Under the pieces are notes generated by a model. It did no database searches. It was not told the origin of the DNA and was given only the letters and a program-made list of their open reading frames with translations. This document shows positions 45,740 to 54,363 of a DNA stretch of 57,108 nt, in pieces (positions within the stretch are counted from its first letter, which is position 1; the number at the start of each line of letters is the position of its first letter). The position numbers and the translations under genes are program-made. The DNA lies in contig CAZSDW010000022.1 in the NCBI GenBank assembly GCA_964605705.1, positions 1 through 57,108 of the forward strand. Direction: 5' to 3'. The stretch is from CAZSDW01 sp964605705 (GTDB lineage Bacteria; Fidelibacterota; UBA2242).

Positions 45740-48700
45740 TTAGTACCGATATTTATACAGATAATTGATTCGAAAAGAGCCATCCTGTTCGACTTCGCCG
45801 GTCACAGAAAAATTCCGGCTTAAGCGGTATTCAATTCCGAACAGCTGCATCGGTTCGATCTGCGATAAACTCCGTTCGTATTTAAAATACAGGTTGGGTG
45901 CCAATTTCTGCCCAAGGGCGACACTCACATCACCAGGTTGCTGATTAGCAAACAGGTCACCGCTGGTTCGTAATTCAAATTCATCCAATCCGCTGATCTG
46001 CCCGATTCTGCGTTCCAGCTGCCGTTCAAAATACATACTGAAAACATTTTTGGCGCCATCGGTCATGCGATCCTGATTCAATGGATCATCGGTGCCTAAT
46101 TGGGTTCTGGAAAGAAACAACAGGATATCGCTTTCATTATATTTATTATTAGAATCAAAAACCAGACTCGGATTTTGCATATCACCGGATAATTTGACCG
46201 TGACATAATCTTCACCCGATGCAGTTTCAGATGTTTTGCCATAATCTGTATAAGATGCCAGATCGACTCTCGCTTCAATATCAAGGGATGGATTGAATTC
46301 CGTCGGATCAAAAATAATCGAGCCCTGAACCACATCAAATTCCCAGCCGTAATAATAGAATTTACCCTTTCGAATATCCAGTGTCCCCGAAAAACGGTAT
46401 GGCTCTGAACCGTTTTTAATAATCCACATCTCTCCTTCCAGTTCGCAATCCAGCTGACTGTTTCGGAGATATAGATTCCCCGGAATAATCGTATGTAAAA
46501 TTATAGTTGAATAGCCTCCCTTTCGCCGGACAGCTTCCTCAAACATCGGTTCTGACGTTTGAAATTCATTCCTGATAATAAATTCGTTGATATCAACCTC
46601 ACCATCGATACTCAAGGTGTCGCCACCGACCATTGAAAATGTGCCGTTCAGGACTCCCTCCTGCTCTGCCAACAGCGTTCGAACATAAATTTCATCGCCC
46701 TCAACCTGAATATTGAAAACCGGCTTAAAAAAGGTCGATAAGTCGATTTTACCGGAAATAGAAACATTCGGTTCATCCGGTGATTTTGTCGGAGGGAAAA
46801 GGATATCCATTGTGTATTTGCGTAGATTGCGTTTGAACCTATCAAACCGGCTGCGGGTCAATGGTTTCAGCATGAATCCATCGAGTGAGACTATTTCTAA
46901 AATATTATCCGTCAGGACTGCACTGCCGGTAACCCCGGTCACGGGATTTTCAAGTGAATTTATCCGCACAACACCGTTCTTCGCAATTATATTTCCCGAT
47001 CGAATCGGATCACGGGGTGTCCCGGAGATACTTAACGCCAGGTCATATTCACCTTCAATGCTTTCGATATTATCATTGTACCGGGATAAAAATTCCAGCG
47101 CCTTTGAATGCAGCGTGAAATTCATGTACATACTCGAGTCTTTTTCAAAAACGGCAAGCATCGGTTTGAAGGAAAAATGAAAGGGAAGATATCCCGAACC
47201 GCTACTGGTTCCGTCTTCGTCCCTTAAATGAAGATTGGTGAATTCCAGCTTATGATTATTGTAAACGCCTTTCGCCTGTAATTCATAGCCCGTCAACCGG
47301 TCCAGAACCGGGTCCATCAAATTAAGGTCATAATCAAAAACAGGTGAACCAACCGTATTACTGACGACAAATCCTCCGAATAATTTTCCATCCTTCGGTA
47401 ATTTCGGAAGTATAAATGTACCCAGGGTACTAAAATCAAAATTATCAAACTGCAGCTGAATATTGACCAAATCCGAATAATCGATAAAATGACCGCTATC
47501 GGGAACCGGATAATGACAATTAATGGCACCAAATCCATTGATATAACCTTTTTCATTATCCTCAAACAGAATATTTTCGAGGGTAATTTGGTTATCAGCG
47601 ACCTTGGATTCCAGCCGAACTCTGTTAAATGCTTTTCCCACAACGTTGGCTTTTTCGATATCGATCCGGCTGTAAACTGATGGCGCTCCCGAAGAATCAA
47701 CAAAAGTTACCAATCCACTCAGAACACCACTGACACCTCGGGCGCCTTTCAGGTATGCGTTAATTGGGTCAATATTCAGATCGCGGATATTCACAATTGC
47801 TGATTGAATGCGGTTATTAACGGATGTGCCGGATAAGATTACCATTCCTTTATTTAAAGCAAAACGAACTTCTGCCAGACTGATGGTATCCTCATTCAGT
47901 GAAATATAGATTGGATCAATATTTGTCAGTGTATTTCCTTCACGATAAACATTAATCCTGTCGAAAAACAGGTCGGTAAATTTCACTATTTTACCCTGTA
48001 TTTCAATATTCATATCCTCACCGACTACCCGCAACGAACGAACAATAGAAGTATCACCATCAAATCGTACAATCATTGATGTCAAAGGGATTATCTCATC
48101 CAGAAACGGAGTTTTTCCATTATTGGCTTCAATAAATATATCACCAAATCGTTTCTCCTGGATATTCATGAATCCAAATCTGGCAATTGCATCTTCGAAA
48201 TAAATCCCGGAAACTCCAAAATTCTTGCCTCTCAGCCAGCCTCGAAAATCCGGACTGGACAGGCGACCAGTGGCTTCAAGAAATCCCTCCAGCCGCCCTT
48301 GAAGCTGGTCAACCCGCGCTAATTCCGCGAAAATGTCCATACTGTCAGATGAAAAATAAACACGTGAATCTATCGTGTTAGAATCCAGGTTACAGATTCC
48401 TTCAATCTTTATATCGGTCTTTTCGAATCGCACATAAGCTGTATCGATTATTTCCAGATCACCTTTCGCGAGTAAAAAGGAAGCATTTACAGAATCGATA
48501 TGCAGCGTATCAAAAGAGATATCATGCAACAAAAAATCCGCAAAAACCGTGTCCGGATTTGATAATTGACCAATTGCATTAATGGTCAATTCGCCATTGA
48601 GCGATGTATGCGGTTTAATGATTTGCCAGCCATTTAAATCAAACCGATCAACTAAAACCGAAGCTGTCAATCCATTCGATAAATCACCATTGAGCGTGGT

Positions 48701-49663
48701 GGAAAATGACTGATCCCCTGCCTTGCAGGATACTTTGGAAAAATCAAATTGCCCGTTATGAAAAAATCCCTGTATAACTCCTTCGGTAATTTTATTATTT
48801 TTAAACACCCCGGAGAATCGGTAATCCGCCTGAATATTTGATCCGGAGACAATAATATTACCTTTGAGATTTAAAAAATCATTATCCGTAAATAGGGAAC
48901 TATTTTTTACGAACCGCTCACTGAATACAAAATTTTCAATATTATTTTCGATAGATCCATAAACAGTCGAATCCAGTAGTATATATCCGGAAAGATTTGC
49001 GCGTGTAGATTCGTTTATCATCCGGCAATTTTGGATAGCAAGTGAATCGGATACCAGAAGCAGTCGAGTTTGATCAAATAAAATCTCATTCTCAAGTAAT
49101 GAAAATCCCACCCTTCCTTTCTCGAAAACCAGAGAGATTGAATCCGGATGCAGTCCAAAACTACCCGTCAAATAATCACTGCTGATGAATTTGCTTTTCG
49201 CTGAATCACTGTTTTGAATCAACAAATCGGTTACTTCAACCGTATGAAAAAAAAGACTGGTATTTCTTCCTTTCGGTGATCCGCCAGACATATATTTTTT
49301 TAATGTATCAAAACTGGCGGGATAACTCAACTGAGGGGCATGAATCCTCAGATAACTCACCTCACCCTTTTTAAACAAAAAGTGAACTAATCCGTATCGT
49401 AAATTGATCTCATCAATCGTGAGAATTTTAGTGTCTTGTCCGGTACTCAGGCTAATTCCATGAACATGAATATTTCCAAGCGGACTGCCATTCAATTCAT
49501 CGATTGTCAAAACAAGATTATATTGTGAGGCTATCTGTTTACTCAGGTAATTAGTGGTAATATTTTTCCAGAAACTGGAATGAAAGACGTAAAAAACAAT
49601 CCCGTTTCCACCGAAAAATAGGAGGATTAAAATCCAGATCGTTATTTTAGCAATTTTTTTCAC
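45740..49663 (-). CDS. tamB: TamB-like translocation and assembly module protein
   Basis: 1307 residues from a GTG. One N-terminal membrane anchor (ITIWILILLFFGGNGIVFYVF, about 7-27), then a very long repetitive beta-structure like AsmA/TamB/DUF490, which forms a groove across the periplasm. The C-terminal DUF490 region is clear: YRFSGTLDIRKGKFYYYGWEF near 1130, SIIFDPTEFNPSLDIEARV and the final strand-rich ARLAPNLYFKYERSLSQI-like block. It starts the tamB-tamA-clpB run. The 252 bases upstream (49664-49915) show no recognisable site. Confidence 0.9.
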   Translation of the reverse strand: MKKIAKITIWILILLFFGGNGIVFYVFHSSFWKNITTNYLSKQIASQYNLVLTIDELNGSPLGNIHVHGISLSTGQDTKILTIDEINLRYGLVHFLFKKGEVSYLRIHAPQLSYPASFDTLKKYMSGGSPKGRNTSLFFHTVEVTDLLIQNSDSAKSKFISSDYLTGSFGLHPDSISLVFEKGRVGFSLLENEILFDQTRLLLVSDSLAIQNCRMINESTRANLSGYILLDSTVYGSIENNIENFVFSERFVKNSSLFTDNDFLNLKGNIIVSGSNIQADYRFSGVFKNNKITEGVIQGFFHNGQFDFSKVSCKAGDQSFSTTLNGDLSNGLTASVLVDRFDLNGWQIIKPHTSLNGELTINAIGQLSNPDTVFADFLLHDISFDTLHIDSVNASFLLAKGDLEIIDTAYVRFEKTDIKIEGICNLDSNTIDSRVYFSSDSMDIFAELARVDQLQGRLEGFLEATGRLSSPDFRGWLRGKNFGVSGIYFEDAIARFGFMNIQEKRFGDIFIEANNGKTPFLDEIIPLTSMIVRFDGDTSIVRSLRVVGEDMNIEIQGKIVKFTDLFFDRINVYREGNTLTNIDPIYISLNEDTISLAEVRFALNKGMVILSGTSVNNRIQSAIVNIRDLNIDPINAYLKGARGVSGVLSGLVTFVDSSGAPSVYSRIDIEKANVVGKAFNRVRLESKVADNQITLENILFEDNEKGYINGFGAINCHYPVPDSGHFIDYSDLVNIQLQFDNFDFSTLGTFILPKLPKDGKLFGGFVVSNTVGSPVFDYDLNLMDPVLDRLTGYELQAKGVYNNHKLEFTNLHLRDEDGTSSGSGYLPFHFSFKPMLAVFEKDSSMYMNFTLHSKALEFLSRYNDNIESIEGEYDLALSISGTPRDPIRSGNIIAKNGVVRINSLENPVTGVTGSAVLTDNILEIVSLDGFMLKPLTRSRFDRFKRNLRKYTMDILFPPTKSPDEPNVSISGKIDLSTFFKPVFNIQVEGDEIYVRTLLAEQEGVLNGTFSMVGGDTLSIDGEVDINEFIIRNEFQTSEPMFEEAVRRKGGYSTIILHTIIPGNLYLRNSQLDCELEGEMWIIKNGSEPYRFSGTLDIRKGKFYYYGWEFDVVQGSIIFDPTEFNPSLDIEARVDLASYTDYGKTSETASGEDYVTVKLSGDMQNPSLVFDSNNKYNESDILLFLSRTQLGTDDPLNQDRMTDGAKNVFSMYFERQLERRIGQISGLDEFELRTSGDLFANQQPGDVSVALGQKLAPNLYFKYERSLSQIEPMQLFGIEYRLSRNFSVTGEVEQDGSFRINYLYKYRY

Positions 49664-49915
49664 ATAGAACCTGTCAAGCCTGAAAATTTACTGACACCTT
49701 TCTTAATCTCCAAGTCTAATAGAAGAGAAATCGGAGATGCAGCAATTTCAAAAACTATATATCTAATGCCCTGACTGGTAAAATGTTTGATTTAGGATTT
49801 ATTGCCCCAAAAAATATGCTGAGTTATCCAGAAAATATAGATTATCGATTGTTTGTGGTCAGTGGCATTTTGCTTGAGTGAGAAGAGATTTCTTAAAAAT
49901 CCCTATCAGACAAGA

Positions 49916-50079
49916 TTACGTGTTATTGGATTTCCTCAAATCAGTGTAATGACATGGATAGATTGATTTGACCATATTATAATTGGGAGACTTGAATCGT
50001 CGGTAAATATCCACAGTGTACCCAATATAATGATAATCATGGAATTGACTCTTTAGGATATATACCGTGTACAAGCGGA
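49916..50079 (-). pseudogene. Truncated GIY-YIG nuclease copy (B)
   Basis: Reads LYTVYILKSQFHDYHYIG, TVDIYRRFKSPNYNMVKS, then loses homology to copy A and stops after about 50 residues. The catalytic GIY-YIG strands and the Arg helix are kept but the second half with the catalytic Glu is gone. Its 5' end abuts the 100-N gap. It is about 80% similar to copy A at 50286 over the shared part. Confidence 0.75.
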
Positions 50080-50179
50080 NNNNNNNNNNNNNNNNNNNNN
50101 NNNNNNNNNNNNNNNNNNNNNNNNNNNNNNNNNNNNNNNNNNNNNNNNNNNNNNNNNNNNNNNNNNNNNNNNNNNNNNN
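50080..50179. other. Assembly gap (100 N)
   Basis: Exactly 100 N. The 42 bases before it (50038-50079) are identical to the 42 after it (50180-50221), so the two contigs probably overlap and the true gap may be zero or hold further repeat units. Confidence 0.97.
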
Positions 50180-50218
50180 CATGGAATTGACTCTTTAGGA
50201 TATATACCGTGTACAAGC

Positions 50219-50275
50219 GGAGGTGGAGGGACTCCCTCAAAGAGGTCTCTATGAGAGAACCCCCAAGGGCGTAAA
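50219..50275 (-). pseudogene. Duplicated tRNA-Ser 3' fragment with 23-bp insertion
   Basis: Matches the acceptor, T-arm and variable-arm part of the intact tRNA-Ser at 50542-50625, but 23 bases containing the palindrome AGAGGTCTCT (50234-50256) are inserted in the T-loop. It has no 5' half. It sits between GIY-YIG copy A and the 5' end of copy B. Confidence 0.8.
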
Positions 50276-50285
50276 TACTGCATCT

Positions 50286-50540
50286 TTACCAAACTCTCTT
50301 TGAAATAAGCATGCTTCTAATCCAGATGTTTCCTTCACCTGATTTTAAATACATTTCCCGTTTAAATGCTGATGAGCGATCCGGATAATTTTCTGTATAG
50401 ATTATTTTAAAGGGACGATAAGGTCTTGTAGATTTGACCTTGCCATAATTGTGAGATTTCAACCGTTGATGAATATCTGCCGTATGACCGATATAATGAT
50501 AATCATGGAATTGACTCTTTAGGATATATACCGTGTACAA
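50286..50540 (-). CDS. Small GIY-YIG nuclease-domain protein (copy A), abutting tRNA-Ser
   Basis: 84 residues from a TTG (50540) two bases after the tRNA end; the domain begins at once. YTVYILKSQ and HYIGHT are the GIY and YIG strands, DIHQRLKSHN holds the catalytic Arg, and SSAFKREMYLK the catalytic Glu. It is a stand-alone nuclease domain like the UvrC-related ORFs often seen straight after tRNA genes in FCB genomes. No ribosome site can exist apart from tRNA sequence, so expression is uncertain. A damaged second copy lies downstream with its own tRNA 3' fragment. Confidence 0.85.
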   Translation of the reverse strand: MYTVYILKSQFHDYHYIGHTADIHQRLKSHNYGKVKSTRPYRPFKIIYTENYPDRSSAFKREMYLKSGEGNIWIRSMLISKRVW

Positions 50541-50541
50541 G

Positions 50542-50625
50542 CGGAGGTGGAGGGACTCGAACCCCCAAGGGCGTAAACCCGGCGGTTTTCAAGACCGCTG
50601 CCTTACCAATTAGGACTACACCTCC
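50542..50625 (-). tRNA. tRNA-Ser(TGA)
   Basis: Acceptor GGAGGTG pairs with CACCTCC; anticodon stem GCGGT/ACCGC with loop CTTGAAA gives anticodon TGA (reads UCA). A long variable arm (GGGTTTACGCCC) marks class II, and the discriminator is G. T-loop TTCGAGT. No CCA encoded. The anticodon is not TCA, so it is not tRNA-Sec. Confidence 0.93.
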
Positions 50626-50690
50626 CTGAAAATTAGCGCCGGAATATACAATGAACTTCTTAAAGGATGCAAGTGATTTAAGCTGGATTT

Positions 50691-52484
50691 TTAGTCAATA
50701 TACATCTCTTCAACAAGGTCTGCATATTTTTTCAGAACCTCTTTTTTCTTTACTTTCAAAGAAGGTGTCAACTCGCCATCATCAATGGTAAAATCCTTTG
50801 GAATAATTCTGAACTTCTTAATCTTTTCAAAACGTGAGAATGATTCGGTCTGTTTTTCAATTTCTTTTTCTATGTGTGCATAAAGTTCAGACTTTCGGAC
50901 AAATTCTTCATATGGCTCAAACGGGATATGGTTCTCTTCTGCCCAGTGTTTAATCGCGACTTGATCAAGGACAATCAACGCTGATATAAAATGCTTCCGG
51001 TCACCAATTAAAACCGCTTCTGAAATATACGGACTCAACTTTAGGGATTCCTCAATTGGCTGTGGCGCGACGTTTTTACCGCCCGCCGTCACCAGTAGAT
51101 TCTTTTTACGATCAGTAATAAAAAGAAAACCATCATCGTCAAAATGACCAATATCTCCGGTATGCAGAAATCCCTCATCATCAATGACCTCTCTGGTCAT
51201 TTCTTCGCTGCGATAATATCCTTTCATTACCTGGGGTCCGCGAACCAGAATCTCGCCATCGTCGGCTATTTTAAATTCTGTCTCCGGAATCGCAATCCCG
51301 ACCGATCCCAGCCGGACATGCCCCGGACCATTTACAGTAATGACCGGACTGGTCTCTGTCAAGCCATAACCTTCGTATATTTTCAACCCGGCACAAAAGA
51401 AAAATTCCGCAATTTCAGCTGAAAGCGGGGCGCCACCCGAGACAAAGCGTTGCAGCCTACCGCCGGTTTTTTGTTGCAGTTTGCTAAAAACCAATTTGTC
51501 GGAAATTTTGATTTTTCTCTTCTGCCAGGACGATAGAGGTGTACCTTCGATTTCATTTTGCATCCGGGCTTTTCCGGAACGCAATGCCCAGTAAAAAATC
51601 GATTTCTTAATCGAAGAACCAGACATGACACCCGACATGACAGTCGAATAAATCTTTTCAAACAGGCGTGGAACACTGATCAATATGGTCGGGCTAACCT
51701 CGGACAGATTTTCGATAACCGTTTCGGTGCTCTCCGCGAATCCAATCGTCGCACCTAAAATCATTGGTACATAATATCCCCCCATTCTTTCAAGTACATG
51801 GGAAAGAGGCAGAAAAGACAGAAAGATATCTTCAGGATAAATCTGGATCACTTTGATGCTATTATCGACATCACGGACAAAATTTTCGTGCGTAATCATG
51901 ACTCCTTTCGGAATACCCGTGGTCCCGGATGTATAATTGATACATGCCAGATCGTCATTCTTAACCTGGCTCATCAATTCATCGAAACGTTCCGGTTTAT
52001 CCTCTAAAATTTTCTTCCCGAGTTCTATGACATCCTGCAGCCGGATCGTATCTTTTTTAGCGGATTTGTCAAACAGGACAATTTTCTCAAACTGATATCC
52101 CGATTGAGCGATCTTTATCAGCAATTCTTCTGTTGATATAAACAGTACTCGTGGTTTTGAATGATCCAGCAATTCGAAAATCTGCTGAGGAGTCAATGTC
52201 GGATAAATGGGCACCGAAACAAATCCACCGGATACGTTTGCCAGATCAGTCATCACCCATTCTTCCCGATTATCCGACATGATCGTGATCCGGTCACCAC
52301 CCTTGATGCCCCATGAATCAAGCACCAAAGTAATAGACCTTACATAATCACCCAGTTCTTTGTAGAGTACCGGGCGATACTTTCCGTCAATTTTTGATAA
52401 CAGCGCTGGTTTATCGCCAAATTTCCTTACGTTTTCAAATAACCTCTTTGGAATGACATAGGATTCTTTCACAATTCCCCCCAT
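50691..52484 (-). CDS. Long-chain fatty acid-CoA ligase (AMP-forming)
   Basis: 597 residues of the ANL adenylation family: activates a fatty acid with ATP and joins it to CoA. Seen: INYTSGTTGIPKGVM near 185-198 (P-loop), SFLPLSHVLERMGGYY near 228, VSGGAPLSAEIAEFF, GYGLTETSPV near 395, FLHTGDIGHFDDDGFLFITDRKKNLL near 445-470, and the C-terminal Lys in the LTPSLKVKKKEV segment. The length and the HVLERMGG block match the bacterial FadD15-like long-chain group. A GTG at 52472 with GGGGGG before it is an alternative start. Flanked on each side by a tRNA-Ser. Confidence 0.94.
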   Translation of the reverse strand: MGGIVKESYVIPKRLFENVRKFGDKPALLSKIDGKYRPVLYKELGDYVRSITLVLDSWGIKGGDRITIMSDNREEWVMTDLANVSGGFVSVPIYPTLTPQQIFELLDHSKPRVLFISTEELLIKIAQSGYQFEKIVLFDKSAKKDTIRLQDVIELGKKILEDKPERFDELMSQVKNDDLACINYTSGTTGIPKGVMITHENFVRDVDNSIKVIQIYPEDIFLSFLPLSHVLERMGGYYVPMILGATIGFAESTETVIENLSEVSPTILISVPRLFEKIYSTVMSGVMSGSSIKKSIFYWALRSGKARMQNEIEGTPLSSWQKRKIKISDKLVFSKLQQKTGGRLQRFVSGGAPLSAEIAEFFFCAGLKIYEGYGLTETSPVITVNGPGHVRLGSVGIAIPETEFKIADDGEILVRGPQVMKGYYRSEEMTREVIDDEGFLHTGDIGHFDDDGFLFITDRKKNLLVTAGGKNVAPQPIEESLKLSPYISEAVLIGDRKHFISALIVLDQVAIKHWAEENHIPFEPYEEFVRKSELYAHIEKEIEKQTESFSRFEKIKKFRIIPKDFTIDDGELTPSLKVKKKEVLKKYADLVEEMYID

Positions 52485-52545
52485 TTAAAATCTTATTGGT
52501 TTGAATTTACAGAATATTTTAATTAAATTCACACGCTTTTATTAA

Positions 52546-52638
52546 GGAGAGGTGGCCGAGTTGGCTGAAGGCGCTCGCCTGCTAAGTGAGTATCCTGGGA
52601 AACCGGGATCCCGGGTTCGAATCCCGGTCTCTCCGCCA
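52546..52638 (+). tRNA. tRNA-Ser(GCT)
   Basis: Acceptor GGAGAGG pairs with TCTCTCC (one G-T), D-arm GGCCGAGTTGGCTGAAGGCG, anticodon stem CTCGC/GTGAG with loop CTGCTAA gives GCT (reads AGC). Long variable arm, T-arm CCGGGTTCGAATCCCGG, discriminator G, and CCA encoded at 52636-52638. Confidence 0.96.
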
Positions 52639-52730
52639 ATCTTCACTATGTTTCGCTTGGCTGGCCAAATATACAAATACAATTGTGGATGTAATCATAT
52701 TCAGGACTTACCCGGCGTAGTAAAACGAAG

Positions 52731-52752
52731 CCCGGGTCTCTCCGCCAATCTT
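52731..52752 (+). repeat. Duplicated tRNA-Ser(GCT) 3' tail
   Basis: CCCGGGTCTCTCCGCCAATCTT repeats the end of the tRNA at 52621-52643 (16 identical bases TCTCTCCGCCAATCTT), about 109 bp further on. A third copy of the 16-mer is at 52853-52868. The 322-bp interval to the next gene otherwise holds only unrecognised sequence and the gap. Confidence 0.85.
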
Positions 52753-52852
52753 NNNNNNNNNNNNNNNNNNNNNNNNNNNNNNNNNNNNNNNNNNNNNNNN
52801 NNNNNNNNNNNNNNNNNNNNNNNNNNNNNNNNNNNNNNNNNNNNNNNNNNNN
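52753..52852. other. Assembly gap (100 N)
   Basis: Exactly 100 N, flanked on both sides by the same 16-base tRNA tail, so the assembly broke within this repeat. Confidence 0.97.
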
Positions 52853-52868
52853 TCTCTCCGCCAATCTT
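52853..52868 (+). repeat. Third copy of the tRNA-Ser(GCT) 3' tail
   Basis: TCTCTCCGCCAATCTT immediately after the gap, identical to 52628-52643 and 52737-52752. Confidence 0.85.
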
Positions 52869-52960
52869 TGCTGTGCCACGACTATCAATAAAAGGTATTA
52901 TATTCAGAAAAATCAGTTGCCCGATCTTTATTTGTTTATAAACTGTATCTCAGAACCGTC

Positions 52961-54286
52961 CTACTTGATTAACAGACACTTTTTTATTTGTTGAAAATCT
53001 TCTGTCTCCAGACGGTACAAATAAACACCTGAACTATACTGCGAGGCATCCCACACATAGGAGTAGGCGCCGGCTGCCTGGATCTGATTAACAACCGTCT
53101 CGATCAAACTGCCTTTCATGTCAAAGATAGAAAGATCGACACGAGATTTTTGGGACAATTCATATCTGAATGCGGTAGTTGGATTGAAGGGATTGGGATA
53201 GTTATACACCGAAACAGATTCGGGACGTAGCGGTTTTCCATGATCCTTCAAACCGGTCACTATTTCACTCTCCGTCAGAGCCACATCACCGCCATCGGGA
53301 ACCGCATCAAACTGGATAAAGCGTCTGGTATCATCAGTTACTAGGCGTGCGTCCAAAGCCTGTCCATCCTGGGTGACAGTCGCGGATCGCCAATCATCAG
53401 GCAATTGACGTCGGATTGTAATCGGATAGTTGTAAATGTCATTATCAAGAGTATCAGTCACCTGAACGATAATACTGCTGTCTAAAACCACGGTCTCAGT
53501 AACATTGACGGCATTTCGCTCCATGATATACAAACAGGCATTCAGAAAAGTTGCCACCCAGAATTTATCGCGGTTGGCATCCAGATATTCAAGGCTACCT
53601 CTCAGCTCTTCCGATGAAGTGGGCGACCAGCCTCCATCACTGTCAACACCGTGAATCAAATACACAACCCAGCCGTTGGAACCCGCCGCACTATTTGCCC
53701 GGCTGTTAAAGTTATCGGCTGTTTTCGTTGAGCCCTCACTGCCACAGATCAACGAGCTGATATTCAGCATACTTACCGGAGTGCTGCGTTCAATCGAGCC
53801 CTGACAGGCGCGGGCTGCGATATAATATGCGGCACACAGCGAATCGTTGCCGTGTACACAGTAGGGATAGGCAATGGTCAGACATTTCTGACCGGTGACA
53901 TGGGTATCAATCGCATCCTGAGAATTTACCAATTCTGCATATTGTTCAGCAAGACTTAACTGGTTCAGATACGGATGAGTCACGGTATGGCAGGCAATTT
54001 CATGCCCCTGATTGGCAGCATTTTGCAGGACGGTCCAATTGGGCGGTGGTGACCAGCCGGTACCGGTAACAGTAAAGAGTGTCAGCGTAAATTCAAATTC
54101 ATTGAACATCGGAATCGCTGTTGAAAACTGACCCGAACAGCCATCATCGAAGGTATAGCTGATCGCTGCATCACAAAATCCGGACCATGTTCCGACTTCA
54201 TAGAGAGAATCGATGGTTTGAGAATAAACCACTTGACCCGATGCCAATAGCATCAGGATCATTAATAATTGACTTTTCTTCATCAC
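52961..54286 (-). CDS. Secreted polysaccharide deacetylase (NodB/CE4) with sorting domain
   Basis: 441 residues. Signal peptide MMKKSQLLMILMLLASGQVVYSQ. NodB domain at about 35-250: SYTFDDG (motif 1, catalytic base and metal Asp) and HTVTHPYLN (motif 2, metal His pair), then AYPYC. A beta segment (260-345) follows. The last 80 residues start NYPNPFNPTTAF and end IKKCLLIK, the type A sorting domain, so export to the cell surface or medium is likely. It removes N- or O-acetyl groups from a polysaccharide; next to an acetylesterase and a CBM9-like protein, acetylated xylan is a fair guess. Confidence 0.9.
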   Translation of the reverse strand: MMKKSQLLMILMLLASGQVVYSQTIDSLYEVGTWSGFCDAAISYTFDDGCSGQFSTAIPMFNEFEFTLTLFTVTGTGWSPPPNWTVLQNAANQGHEIACHTVTHPYLNQLSLAEQYAELVNSQDAIDTHVTGQKCLTIAYPYCVHGNDSLCAAYYIAARACQGSIERSTPVSMLNISSLICGSEGSTKTADNFNSRANSAAGSNGWVVYLIHGVDSDGGWSPTSSEELRGSLEYLDANRDKFWVATFLNACLYIMERNAVNVTETVVLDSSIIVQVTDTLDNDIYNYPITIRRQLPDDWRSATVTQDGQALDARLVTDDTRRFIQFDAVPDGGDVALTESEIVTGLKDHGKPLRPESVSVYNYPNPFNPTTAFRYELSQKSRVDLSIFDMKGSLIETVVNQIQAAGAYSYVWDASQYSSGVYLYRLETEDFQQIKKCLLIK

Positions 54287-54363
54287 ATTATCCCCAGTTT
54301 AAAATTGATTCAATATTGATCCAAATCCATCAATACTTCATTGGAATTTATTTGATCAAAACA

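Noticed and set aside
49916..50292. Overlapping ORFs that include a run of X
   Set aside because: They span the 100-N gap; the real content is two GIY-YIG copies and a tRNA fragment.
50542..50625. tRNA-Sec, given the possible selenoprotein
   Set aside because: The anticodon loop CTTGAAA gives TGA (serine), not TCA, and the acceptor stem is 7 bp.
52552..52941. 129-codon ORF on the plus strand
   Set aside because: It translates through tRNA-Ser(GCT) and the N gap; not a protein.
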